Position numbers and translations under genes: made by a program. A stretch of 64,000 bases of DNA from Bin87 sp965262485. Its GTDB lineage: Bacteria; Chloroflexota; Dehalococcoidia; Lucifugimonadales; UBA3495. Below the pieces are notes generated by a model, which worked only from the letters and a program-made list of their open reading frames with translations, was not told the DNA's origin and did no database searches. Where the stretch lies: positions 1,116,001 to 1,180,000 of the forward strand of contig OZ253540.1 in assembly GCA_965262485.1 (NCBI GenBank), written 5' to 3'. The stretch's first letter is position 1. Every line of letters starts with the position of its first letter. Shown piece after piece: positions 8,593 through 15,985 of the stretch.

Positions 8593-10212
8593 ATGAACGT
8601 TTTCGACACAGCAGTTCCCGCCAATGCCCATGCCGGCGCCGTTTGGGATCCGAACGGCAAATTGGCCCAGCGGTTGAATGACCGGCCTGACTACCAGCGC
8701 GACTACATAGCGGTAATCGACATCGGTTCAGGTTCGGCGCGGGCAGTAGTGATGCACGTACACCCCGGCGGCGGCATTGAAGTGCTGGCTCAGCAGAGCG
8801 TGAACCTGAATTTGATGAGTCACGTAGATGCCAACGGGATGTTGGACGAGTCGGGAGTCGCCAGCACGCTGGATGCGATGGAAGATTTTGTCCTGGTGGC
8901 GCGCGGTTATGGGGCGAAAGCGATCCACGCCATCGCGACCGCCGCGATTCGCGAATCTGTGAACTCCTCAACCATCACGGATACCGCGATGCAACGGTTT
9001 GGGGTGCCGTTGAGGATTATCGCCGGCGAAGAAGAAGCTGCATATTGCTTCATTGGGGCAATGCACGGCCTGCACGTATCCGACGGGTTGCTGGCGGATG
9101 TTGGCGGGGGCAGCACGGAAATAGTTGAGTTCTCGAGTCGTGCGCTGACGGCTACCGCCACGCTGCCGATGGGGAGTTTGCGAATCGCAAACAGGTTCGG
9201 CTTGACCGACCGTCCGGCAGCTAACGATCTGGCGGATGCTTTTGAATACGTGAACGGTTTGCTGGTAGAGTCGCGCGTGCCGAAGCTGCCGCGTCGGGGA
9301 GCGCTGGTGGGTTCCGGGGGAACGGTGCGCCTGTTGTCCAAACTGGACCGCCGCCGAGTTCCCTACCCGATCGTCAAAATGCACGGATATGAGATCGAAA
9401 CAGATGATTTGTCGGCGCTGACGGAACGCCTGGCGCAGTTGACCAGGCAGGAGCGTGCGGCGATACCTGGGATGAACCGGGAACGCAGTCATTCGGTGGT
9501 GGGCGGAGCCGTCATTGCGCTGGCGCTGGCAAGGCACACCGGGGCCGATCGGATATTGGTGTCAGGCCAGGGATTGAGGGAGGGATTGGCGCGGAATCCT
9601 GGCATACTTGATCCGCACCGGCAAATTTGCCTGCCCAGCCTGAAATCGGTGCAGGTAGATTCTCTGATCGACCTGACTAACCGATTCGCACCTAAGTATT
9701 CGCAACGGGGAACGCGCCGGGCGGCGATAGCGGGAAGCATAGCGGACGCGGTCTGGGCGGGCCGGCACAAGCGGTTGACCGGGGCATTGCAGTGTGCTGC
9801 GCTGTTGGTGGACGTGGGCAACGCGATTGATTTTTATAACCGCATGAATCGGGCCGCGAGTATAATTGTGCGTACGGATTTGCCGGGATTTACCCACCAG
9901 GAATCCGCGTACATAGCGGCGATATTGTTGGTGGCAGAAAGTGGCCGCCTGCTGTCGCGGTTCAGAAATTCGCGACTGTTGAGCGATAAGGACCGGCGCC
10001 GGATTGACCAGGCGGCGGCGATCTTGAACCTGTCTGATGAACTGGAAAGTCGGTTGCCGCCGGACTGCGGCGCTCAGTCAATCGTCGCGCGAAGGAACGA
10101 TGGCAGGATAATCGTGGAGACTCCGGTATGGTCTGCCAACGCGGTCCCGGCAATCCGGTCGCGGTGGGACAATGTGTTCCGGGAGCAACTGCTGATCGTA
10201 GGGGGTGAATGA
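8593..10212 (+). CDS. Ppx/GppA family exopolyphosphatase/phosphatase
   Basis: It is predicted to hydrolyse inorganic polyphosphate or pppGpp in the cytoplasm. The ASKHA phosphatase core spans about residues 40-345: YIAVIDIGSGSARAVV (phosphate 1), a Glu-rich IIAGEEEAAYCFIGA stretch and the second phosphate loop GLLADVGGGSTEIVEF. The C-terminal third is an HD-like helical domain, but the usual HD reads LLVDVGNAIDF, so the metal-binding His is replaced by Val and this domain is probably not catalytic. It is the first gene of a run with two thymidylate-kinase-like genes (33 and 72 bases apart). Polyphosphate versus pppGpp cannot be decided from sequence. Confidence 0.85.
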   Translation: MNVFDTAVPANAHAGAVWDPNGKLAQRLNDRPDYQRDYIAVIDIGSGSARAVVMHVHPGGGIEVLAQQSVNLNLMSHVDANGMLDESGVASTLDAMEDFVLVARGYGAKAIHAIATAAIRESVNSSTITDTAMQRFGVPLRIIAGEEEAAYCFIGAMHGLHVSDGLLADVGGGSTEIVEFSSRALTATATLPMGSLRIANRFGLTDRPAANDLADAFEYVNGLLVESRVPKLPRRGALVGSGGTVRLLSKLDRRRVPYPIVKMHGYEIETDDLSALTERLAQLTRQERAAIPGMNRERSHSVVGGAVIALALARHTGADRILVSGQGLREGLARNPGILDPHRQICLPSLKSVQVDSLIDLTNRFAPKYSQRGTRRAAIAGSIADAVWAGRHKRLTGALQCAALLVDVGNAIDFYNRMNRAASIIVRTDLPGFTHQESAYIAAILLVAESGRLLSRFRNSRLLSDKDRRRIDQAAAILNLSDELESRLPPDCGAQSIVARRNDGRIIVETPVWSANAVPAIRSRWDNVFREQLLIVGGE

Positions 10213-10244
10213 TGACTCAATACCCGAACTGAGACAGCTACAGG

Positions 10245-11039
10245 ATGGGCGACCGCTACGGGCGACACCCGGACGACGGAGAGTACCCGGGGCGATTGAT
10301 TATCGTGGAGGGTATCGACGGATCGGGCAAGAGCACGCAGATAGATCTGTTGGGCAAATGGCTGGACAGCATGAATCTGGTGACAGTTTTTACCGAATGG
10401 AATTCGTCGCCGATTGTGCGCAACACGACGCGCCGGGGGAAGGAAGGCCGGCTGCTGACGCCGATGTCCTTCAGCCTGATTCACGCTGCCGACTTCGCGA
10501 ACCGGGTACATACGCAGATACGACCAGCATTGAAGGCGGGAGCTATTGTATTGGCTGACCGGTATGTATTCACCGCATTTGCCCGGGACGCGGCCCGAGG
10601 CGTTGATCGTGACTGGTTGAGGCGCGTTTATTCATTTGCCATCCAGCCGTCGCTGGCATTTTATTTCAAGGTTCCGCTGGAGGAGTCGATTCGCCGGATA
10701 ACCATTGGTCGGGAAGGGCTTGGTTACTATGAATCGGGGCAGGATATGGGTTTGGCGGGAAACCGGGCCGATTCATTTCGACAGTTCCAGGGCAGGCTAC
10801 TCGAGGAGTATTCAGCGCTGACCGAAGAGTACGGTTTGATCACGATAGATGCCACGCAACCGATAGTTGAACAGCAACGGGTGGTACGGAAATACGTGGA
10901 GCCGCTGATAAAAGGGACGATGAGGATTCACGGCCAAAGCGTTCCGGAGGCGCTGGGCAGCAGCGGGCTGACGGGCAGGTATCTGCGTGCGCCCGGCTCT
11001 CGTAAACAGGATGCGCGAGGGGGCGCGACCGAAACCTGA
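10245..11039 (+). CDS. Thymidylate kinase-like P-loop kinase 1
   Basis: The 264-residue protein has the thymidylate kinase fold signature: RLIIVEGIDGSGKSTQ with an intact Walker A loop at residues 23-31, and the DR motif in ADRYVFTAFARD. It differs from housekeeping Tmk, which is about 210 residues, by a longer C-terminus and an unusual segment around RNTTRRGKEGRLL. It may phosphorylate dTMP or another nucleotide or phosphorylated substrate. Placement directly behind a Ppx-type polyphosphatase, and next to a second paralogue, hints at a link with polyphosphate or nucleotide turnover, which is inference. No other tmk was seen in the window. Confidence 0.7.
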   Translation: MGDRYGRHPDDGEYPGRLIIVEGIDGSGKSTQIDLLGKWLDSMNLVTVFTEWNSSPIVRNTTRRGKEGRLLTPMSFSLIHAADFANRVHTQIRPALKAGAIVLADRYVFTAFARDAARGVDRDWLRRVYSFAIQPSLAFYFKVPLEESIRRITIGREGLGYYESGQDMGLAGNRADSFRQFQGRLLEEYSALTEEYGLITIDATQPIVEQQRVVRKYVEPLIKGTMRIHGQSVPEALGSSGLTGRYLRAPGSRKQDARGGATET

Positions 11040-11111
11040 AGCGGTATGGGTCGGGATGGCTGCTGGTACCCCTGACCTGACTGGCACGCCGGCCGCATCG
11101 GGAAGAATGAT

Positions 11112-11810
11112 ATGAACAAAGCCAGATTTTACGGGCATACACCTCCCGGGGCCGGCGAAGAAACCACACCCGGACGACTTATTGTGGTGGAAGGCACCGA
11201 CGGCGTGGGTCGTTCCACGCAGATTGCAATGTTGAAGGAATGGCTGGAAGCGGAAGGATATGCCGTGCTGGATACCGGGTTCCGGCGATCTGAACTGGCG
11301 GCCAACGGGATTGATCGGGCAATGCGGGGGAACACACTGGACCTGCTGACGCTGAACCTGTTTTACGCCACGGATTTTTGGGACCGGCTCGAGAAAAGCA
11401 TTATCCCTGCCCTGCGCGCCGGCATGGTCGCCCTGGTTGATCGTTACATTTTCTCCATCATCGCTCGGGCCAGGGTCCGGGGGGTGCCGAAGCAATGGCT
11501 GGACGATGTGTTCGAGTTCGCGATTATCCCGGACCGGGTGATTTATCTGGATGTGGACGTGGAACATCTGCTGCCGCGGGTGTTGTCGAGCCGCCAGCTG
11601 GACCACTGGGAATCGGGCGAGGACTATTTGCACGGGGCCGACCTGCACGACAATTTCATCAACTACCAGGGAGCGCTGCTCAACGTCTTCCGGGAGTTGG
11701 CCGAGGAGCACGGCTTCGTAGTAGTTGATGCCCGTCGCAGCGTGGGAGAGGTGTTCGAGACGCTGCGCACTGAAGTGCAGACAACGGTCGCCGATATGGA
11801 TCGCCACTGA
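11112..11810 (+). CDS. Thymidylate kinase-like P-loop protein 2 with altered Walker A
   Basis: This 232-residue paralogue of the preceding protein starts its domain with GRLIVVEGTDGVGRSTQ. The Walker A lysine is replaced by Arg34 (GVGRST instead of GxGKST), which in most P-loop kinases greatly weakens catalysis. The substrate-side motif VDRYIFSIIARARVRG is kept, and the LID-region Arg is near PRVLSSRQLDHW. It may be a regulatory or heterodimer partner of kinase 1, or an enzyme tolerant of Arg. It ends about 60 bases before a strong bidirectional terminator. Confidence 0.65.
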   Translation: MNKARFYGHTPPGAGEETTPGRLIVVEGTDGVGRSTQIAMLKEWLEAEGYAVLDTGFRRSELAANGIDRAMRGNTLDLLTLNLFYATDFWDRLEKSIIPALRAGMVALVDRYIFSIIARARVRGVPKQWLDDVFEFAIIPDRVIYLDVDVEHLLPRVLSSRQLDHWESGEDYLHGADLHDNFINYQGALLNVFRELAEEHGFVVVDARRSVGEVFETLRTEVQTTVADMDRH

Positions 11811-11871
11811 CCCACTGGCCGGTGGATGGGGAATTCGGAGGGGATTGGCTCGCCGACTGCGGACGCGAAAT

Positions 11872-11906
11872 GGGGCGGGTTATGAAACCCGCCCCCGATC
11901 TTTTTG
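11872..11906. terminator. Bidirectional rho-independent terminator
   Basis: A perfect 10-bp stem (GGGGCGGGTT at 11872-11881 and AACCCGCCCC at 11886-11895) with loop ATGA is followed by CGATCTTTTT on the + strand. It separates the converging kinase operon (+) and acyl-CoA dehydrogenase operon (-). Confidence 0.75.
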
Positions 11907-11920
11907 CCCCTGAATCTTTT

Positions 11921-13042
11921 TTACAGGGCAAGGGCTTTGGCCAAGCGCCGCCGGTGGAATTTGGGGTCTCCCAGGAACTGATACAGGGTGCGCGACGCGG
12001 TGGTATGCAGCGTGAGACCGTACTCAGTGGTGCTTCCCACGCCGGCGTGAACTTCGTGGGCATGATTGCAGGCGTTGTAGTAGGCAACGCTGCTGACTGC
12101 CTTGGCGAGGTGGATGCTGTCATCGGCCGCGCGCTCCGAATCGAGTTTCCAGAGGGCTTCGTAGGTAGTCCACCGGGCGGCGTCCAGTTCGTTCACCAGG
12201 TTGATGATGTGATCCTGAACCCGCTGGAACCTTCCGATGGGTGTGCCGAACTGGATGCGGGTGCGGCTGTACTCGACCGACATTTCGTACACCTGCTGGG
12301 ATCCACCGACCTGGAACGCGCACAACAGCGGGACGGATGCGGCGACCGCGCGTTCGAGGGCAGCCCAACCGCCGCGGAACGTGCCGCCGAGTACCGCAGA
12401 CCGTTCAACCTGCACTCCTTCCAGGCGAACCTCAGCGAGATTCCAGGCGAAACCTTCAAGGCGGCGGACGGAGACTCCCGGCGCTCCGGCGGGGATCATC
12501 ACCAAACCGACGTGCTGACGGTTTTCGGTGCGGACGGCGCAGATCAGGTCGGTAGCGGCGGTGGCATCGTAAACGTACACCTTGGCGCCGGAAATGCGGA
12601 ACCCGTCTCCGTCTGCGGCGGCAATGCACTGCACGTCGTCTTCGTCCCACTGATAATCCACTTCGGTGATGGCCAGGGACACGGTTCGCCGCCCGGCGGC
12701 TACGTCTGGCAACAGCGAACGTTTTTGCTCTTCAGTGCCGGCTTCAAGAATAGCGAGGGCCCCGAGAGCGGCAGTGCTGAGGTGCGGGCCGGGAACGGGT
12801 CCGCGGCCCAACTCTTCAAAGAGGACGCCGGCATCGGTGAATGAGCCGCCTTCGCCGCCGTATTCAGTGGGAATGATGATACCGAGCCATCCGGTGGATG
12901 CCAGTTTTTGCCAGGGTTCGGAGGGGGCCGTTTGGCCGGTAGCCGATATTTCCAACAAAACCTCTTTGGGATATTCGGTTTCGACGAAACGGCGGACGGC
13001 TGCCTTCAGCATCTCCTGTTCTTCGGTTAGGGATAAGTCCAT
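11921..13042 (-). CDS. Acyl-CoA dehydrogenase (second subunit of a pair)
   Basis: This flavoprotein is of the acyl-CoA dehydrogenase family, which introduces an alpha-beta double bond into acyl-CoA thioesters. At 373 residues it shows the N-terminal helical domain (LSLTEEQEMLKAAVRRFVE), a beta-domain around residues 120-230 and the C-terminal helical domain (SRTRIQFGTPIGRFQRVQDH). The FAD-loop consensus is weak (LAITEVDYQWDED instead of TEPxAGSD) and no clear catalytic Glu is seen, as in the partner subunit of heteromeric FadE pairs known from actinobacterial sterol side-chain breakdown. It lies 77 bases after the other subunit gene. The substrate is unknown. Confidence 0.82.
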   Translation of the reverse strand: MDLSLTEEQEMLKAAVRRFVETEYPKEVLLEISATGQTAPSEPWQKLASTGWLGIIIPTEYGGEGGSFTDAGVLFEELGRGPVPGPHLSTAALGALAILEAGTEEQKRSLLPDVAAGRRTVSLAITEVDYQWDEDDVQCIAAADGDGFRISGAKVYVYDATAATDLICAVRTENRQHVGLVMIPAGAPGVSVRRLEGFAWNLAEVRLEGVQVERSAVLGGTFRGGWAALERAVAASVPLLCAFQVGGSQQVYEMSVEYSRTRIQFGTPIGRFQRVQDHIINLVNELDAARWTTYEALWKLDSERAADDSIHLAKAVSSVAYYNACNHAHEVHAGVGSTTEYGLTLHTTASRTLYQFLGDPKFHRRRLAKALAL

Positions 13043-13119
13043 GGTGGTATAGCTCCCGCAAAATACCGGGTGTTTCGGGTGAGGTAGGGGACTACGTTGT
13101 CGGTTAGATAAAGGAGGGG

Positions 13120-14352
13120 TCAGGCGAGGGCGCCGGCGCGCTCCCGTTGCTGACGGCCAATGCCGATGCGGCGGGACATGATGACCTTCTGGATGTCGGT
13201 GGTGCCGCCGGGGTGCAGGGCGATGATGGCCGCGCGCTGATGGGCTTCGATGTGTCCTTCGCCAGCGCCCCAGAGGTGGTCTTTGGTAAGAGCGGCCGGG
13301 CCCAGGATGTCCAGAATTCCGGTAGCGATACGGAGCCCGGATTGCTTGCGGAAGTAGGAAGACTGGGGGCCCTCGTAGGTCACGTTTGCGCCGCTATGTC
13401 GCATCCAGTAGTTTCGGAGCTGGAACAGGCGGCCGATCTCAGCATCAATGTAGATGTCGATGAGCCGTTCCTGGACGTCGGGATCGCTGCTGAGGGGCTG
13501 GCCCCGGCGCTGGTTGGTTTTGCAGTAGTCGAAGATGCGATCGACAATCCAGTTGCGGCCTATTTTGCCGCCGGTGCCGTGCTCAAGTTCCAGGTGAGTC
13601 GTGGCGACCTTCCACCCTTCGTTTTCACCGCCGATGAGATTACGGGCTGGCACGCGCACGTTGTCAAAGTAAACAATGTTTTTCACACCGGAACCGGCGC
13701 CCGATTCGCCAGCGGAGGACAGGAGGTCCATGGGGAACACGCTGATTCCGGGCAGGTTGGAAGGCACCATGAACCAGCTCAGGTTTTGGTGGCGCGCGCC
13801 TTCGGGGTCGGTGCAGGTGATGGTCCACATGTAGTCGGAACCGTGGGCGCTGCCGACGTAAACTTTCTGGCCGTTGATCACGTAGTCGTTACCGTCGCGC
13901 CGGGCGGAGGCTTTGGCGTTGGCCAGGTCGGAGCCGGCTTCCGGTTCAGTCAACAGCTGCCAGGTACGGATTTCGCCTTTGAAAATCTGGGGCAAGAATT
14001 CCTGCTTCTGCTCCTCGGATCCCCACACCAGGATGGAATTGCCGCCCAATCGTCCTCCGGAGTCGTAGTAGGGAGGCAGCGACAGGTTGTATCCGTCTAT
14101 TTCCTCTTCCAGGACGACGGAGTGGTCGACGGTGAGTCCGCCGCCGCCGTATTCCTCGGGAGCGGTGGGCCATAACCAGCCTTGGTCGCCAAGACGGCGA
14201 CCAAGACTACGGCGCAGTTGGTACTGCTCGTAGGTCAGGTCGGCGGAGTCGGCGGGATGGACGATGCCGGCGGGGATATTGTCCTGTAGCCATCCGTGCA
14301 CTTCGGTACGAAACGCTTCCTGTTCAGCGGTATAACGGGGTTCAAAGTCCAT
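13120..14352 (-). CDS. Acyl-CoA dehydrogenase (first subunit of a pair)
   Basis: The 410-residue protein opens an acyl-CoA dehydrogenase operon and has a GGAGG site before its ATG. It carries the FAD/substrate signature LLTEPEAGSDLANAKA (around residue 136), a VINGQKVYVGSA beta-domain motif and the C-terminal HPGGTTDIQKVIMSRRIG. It should be the catalytic, FAD-binding subunit for an acyl-CoA substrate, paired with the 373-residue protein. The arrangement and divergence resemble alpha2beta2 acyl-CoA dehydrogenases acting on sterol or other bulky side chains. That substrate class is inference only. Confidence 0.85.
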   Translation of the reverse strand: MDFEPRYTAEQEAFRTEVHGWLQDNIPAGIVHPADSADLTYEQYQLRRSLGRRLGDQGWLWPTAPEEYGGGGLTVDHSVVLEEEIDGYNLSLPPYYDSGGRLGGNSILVWGSEEQKQEFLPQIFKGEIRTWQLLTEPEAGSDLANAKASARRDGNDYVINGQKVYVGSAHGSDYMWTITCTDPEGARHQNLSWFMVPSNLPGISVFPMDLLSSAGESGAGSGVKNIVYFDNVRVPARNLIGGENEGWKVATTHLELEHGTGGKIGRNWIVDRIFDYCKTNQRRGQPLSSDPDVQERLIDIYIDAEIGRLFQLRNYWMRHSGANVTYEGPQSSYFRKQSGLRIATGILDILGPAALTKDHLWGAGEGHIEAHQRAAIIALHPGGTTDIQKVIMSRRIGIGRQQRERAGALA

Positions 14353-14496
14353 GCTAATCCTCCGGCGCCGACGGGGGAGCCGGCTTCAGATCCTGGGCAT
14401 ACGGTGGTGGGATTATGCCCTATGCGGCGGAGCGGGGCAAGGCGCGGGATCGCATGAAATTTGACGGCCAATTCGGGAGGGCCATATAGTCGGAGT

Positions 14497-14760
14497 ATGG
14501 ATAAACCTGATAGCAAGCCTTCGTATTCGTTGGATGATGAGTCGGTGCGGGCGCTGGACGCGCTGGCGCAGCGCTGGAAGGTGTCAAGGTCAGAGGCTTT
14601 ACGCCGGGCTATCCAGATTATGTCCGGCCGGCCGGCTCCATCCAGCAGCGAGGCGCTGGATGCACTGGATCGGTTGCAAGCATCTCTGGCCGAGCGCAAG
14701 GTCGACCTCGCCCGTTGGGAGCGAGAGGTGAGGGCGGAACGGCACGGAACTGAATCCTGA
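14497..14760 (+). CDS. Ribbon-helix-helix antitoxin (VapB-type)
   Basis: This 87-residue protein has an N-terminal ribbon-helix-helix fold (YSLDDESVRALDALAQRWKV, then SRSEALRRAIQIM) that binds DNA as a dimer, and a charged C-terminal helix that would cap the toxin. I chose the ATG at 14497, with CGGAG just upstream, over an in-frame start 36 bases earlier. Its stop overlaps the toxin start by one base (TGATG), so the two are translationally coupled. It probably represses its own promoter in the 144-base gap shared with the divergent acyl-CoA dehydrogenase operon. Confidence 0.8.
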   Translation: MDKPDSKPSYSLDDESVRALDALAQRWKVSRSEALRRAIQIMSGRPAPSSSEALDALDRLQASLAERKVDLARWEREVRAERHGTES

Positions 14761-15131
14761 TGATTCATCTGGATACCAGTTTTCTCATCCGAGCTCTAAT
14801 ACCGGGTTCCCCGGAAAGCCACAGGTTGCGTGATTGGATTGGCAGCGGTGAAGCCTTGATTGTAAATGCGGTGGCTTGGGCAGAATTTCTCTGTGGCCCA
14901 CTTTCAGAAAACGACCTGGAGGTAGCGGTTCGGATAGCTGGACAACCGCATGATTTCACTCCTGAGCACGCGGCGATTGCGGCACGTCTGTTCAACGAAT
15001 CAGGAAGACGACGCGGGGCAATGTTGGACTGCATGATTGCGGCGCCGGCTATAGCCGAGGGCGCACTACTGGCGACCGGGAACGTCGATGACTTTAGCCG
15101 GTTCGTCGAATACGGGTTGCGGCTGGCGTAG
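14760..15131 (+). CDS. vapC: PIN-domain toxin (VapC family ribonuclease)
   Basis: This 123-residue PIN-domain protein is the likely toxin of the pair, a Mg-dependent RNase held inactive by the upstream antitoxin. The acidic active-site residues are all present: Asp5 (HLDTSFL), Glu42 (AWAEFLCG), Asp90 (MLDCMIA) and Asp110/Asp111 (TGNVDDFSRF). Length and gene order are typical of VapBC. Its RNA target cannot be predicted. It marks the left edge of an accessory stretch running to about 19.4 kb. Confidence 0.85.
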   Translation: MIHLDTSFLIRALIPGSPESHRLRDWIGSGEALIVNAVAWAEFLCGPLSENDLEVAVRIAGQPHDFTPEHAAIAARLFNESGRRRGAMLDCMIAAPAIAEGALLATGNVDDFSRFVEYGLRLA

Positions 15132-15217
15132 AGTTATCCGACAGAATCGGCCGGGCACACAACGCCGGTGGGGATATCCTTCCGCAGCCAAGCGTGGTAA
15201 CCGGAGCATCGGAATGC

Positions 15218-15283
15218 TTGACGCTGTAATTCGTATGTCGTATGCTGATGCCAAACATACGGCATACGTCTATGTACAGGAGG
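15218..15283 (+). promoter_or_regulatory. Promoter with palindromic operator and strong RBS for the RHH protein
   Basis: A -35 TTGACG (15218-15223), a 17-base spacer and a -10 TATGCT (15241-15246) form a good sigma-70 promoter. An inverted repeat GTATGTCGTATG (15233-15244) / CATACGGCATAC (15256-15267) covers the -10. AGGAGG (15278-15283) precedes the ATG at 15292. The layout suggests autorepression by the encoded ribbon-helix-helix protein. Confidence 0.6.
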
Positions 15284-15291
15284 CGTCAGCA

Positions 15292-15984
15292 ATGCGAATC
15301 GGCATCAACATCCCCAAAGGACTGCACCAGCGGCTCCAGCCTCTGAAGGAAACCATGAACATTTCCCAAATATGCCGAGAAGCAATCGAGGCGCGTCTGG
15401 AAAAGTACGAACAATCTGTCGGATGGATCGAATCCGATATTGCCAAGGAACTGGCCGCCGAGATTTGCGAGGCAGAATTAAAGCACAAGGCGATGGTCGA
15501 AGTTGATTGGGAAATGATTGGCTACCAAGACGGAAAAGACTGGGTGGAGGCAGCAACCTTATTTGACTGGGACTATTGGCGTAGATCTCAGAATGACGCT
15601 CATCGCCAGAATACTGTCTGGGCATTTGGCCGGCACGTACGCAATGACACTGGCCGAGGAAAATTTACATCCCCGGCAGGAGTAAAAACATTCCACGAGC
15701 GACACCGTGAATATTTCGAGAGAATACACCAGCAAAGCGATGAGTTCTGGGATTGGATGAACGAAGAATACGACGGAATGGGCCCGGCGTATGACTGGGC
15801 CTCCGCGGAACGAGATTATGGACGTGGTTGGATGGCCCACACCACCGCTGCGTGGGAAATGATTTGCCAGCTGCGAGAGGAATACGAACGGAGGTGGAAG
15901 CACGATCATGCTGAAGCCCACAGAAACCGGCCCAAGCCCGAAGTCCCTGAGCATATTTTGGCGGATATTCAGCAAGGTCGGTAA
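15292..15984 (+). CDS. Ribbon-helix-helix regulator with a novel C-terminal domain
   Basis: The 230-residue protein begins MRIGINIPKGLHQRLQPLKE, followed by NISQICREAIEARLEKY, a ribbon-helix-helix DNA-binding fold of about 45 residues. The remaining 185 residues are rich in Trp, Tyr and charged residues (for example DWDYWRRSQNDAHR, HREYFERIHQQSDEFWDW) and match no family I recognise. The ATG at 15292 is fixed by AGGAGG nine bases upstream. The promoter carries a palindrome over the -10, so autoregulation is likely. The DNA is visibly richer in A and T than nearby metabolic genes, suggesting transfer. No partner toxin gene was found next to it. Confidence 0.6.
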   Translation: MRIGINIPKGLHQRLQPLKETMNISQICREAIEARLEKYEQSVGWIESDIAKELAAEICEAELKHKAMVEVDWEMIGYQDGKDWVEAATLFDWDYWRRSQNDAHRQNTVWAFGRHVRNDTGRGKFTSPAGVKTFHERHREYFERIHQQSDEFWDWMNEEYDGMGPAYDWASAERDYGRGWMAHTTAAWEMICQLREEYERRWKHDHAEAHRNRPKPEVPEHILADIQQGR

Positions 15985-15985
15985 T

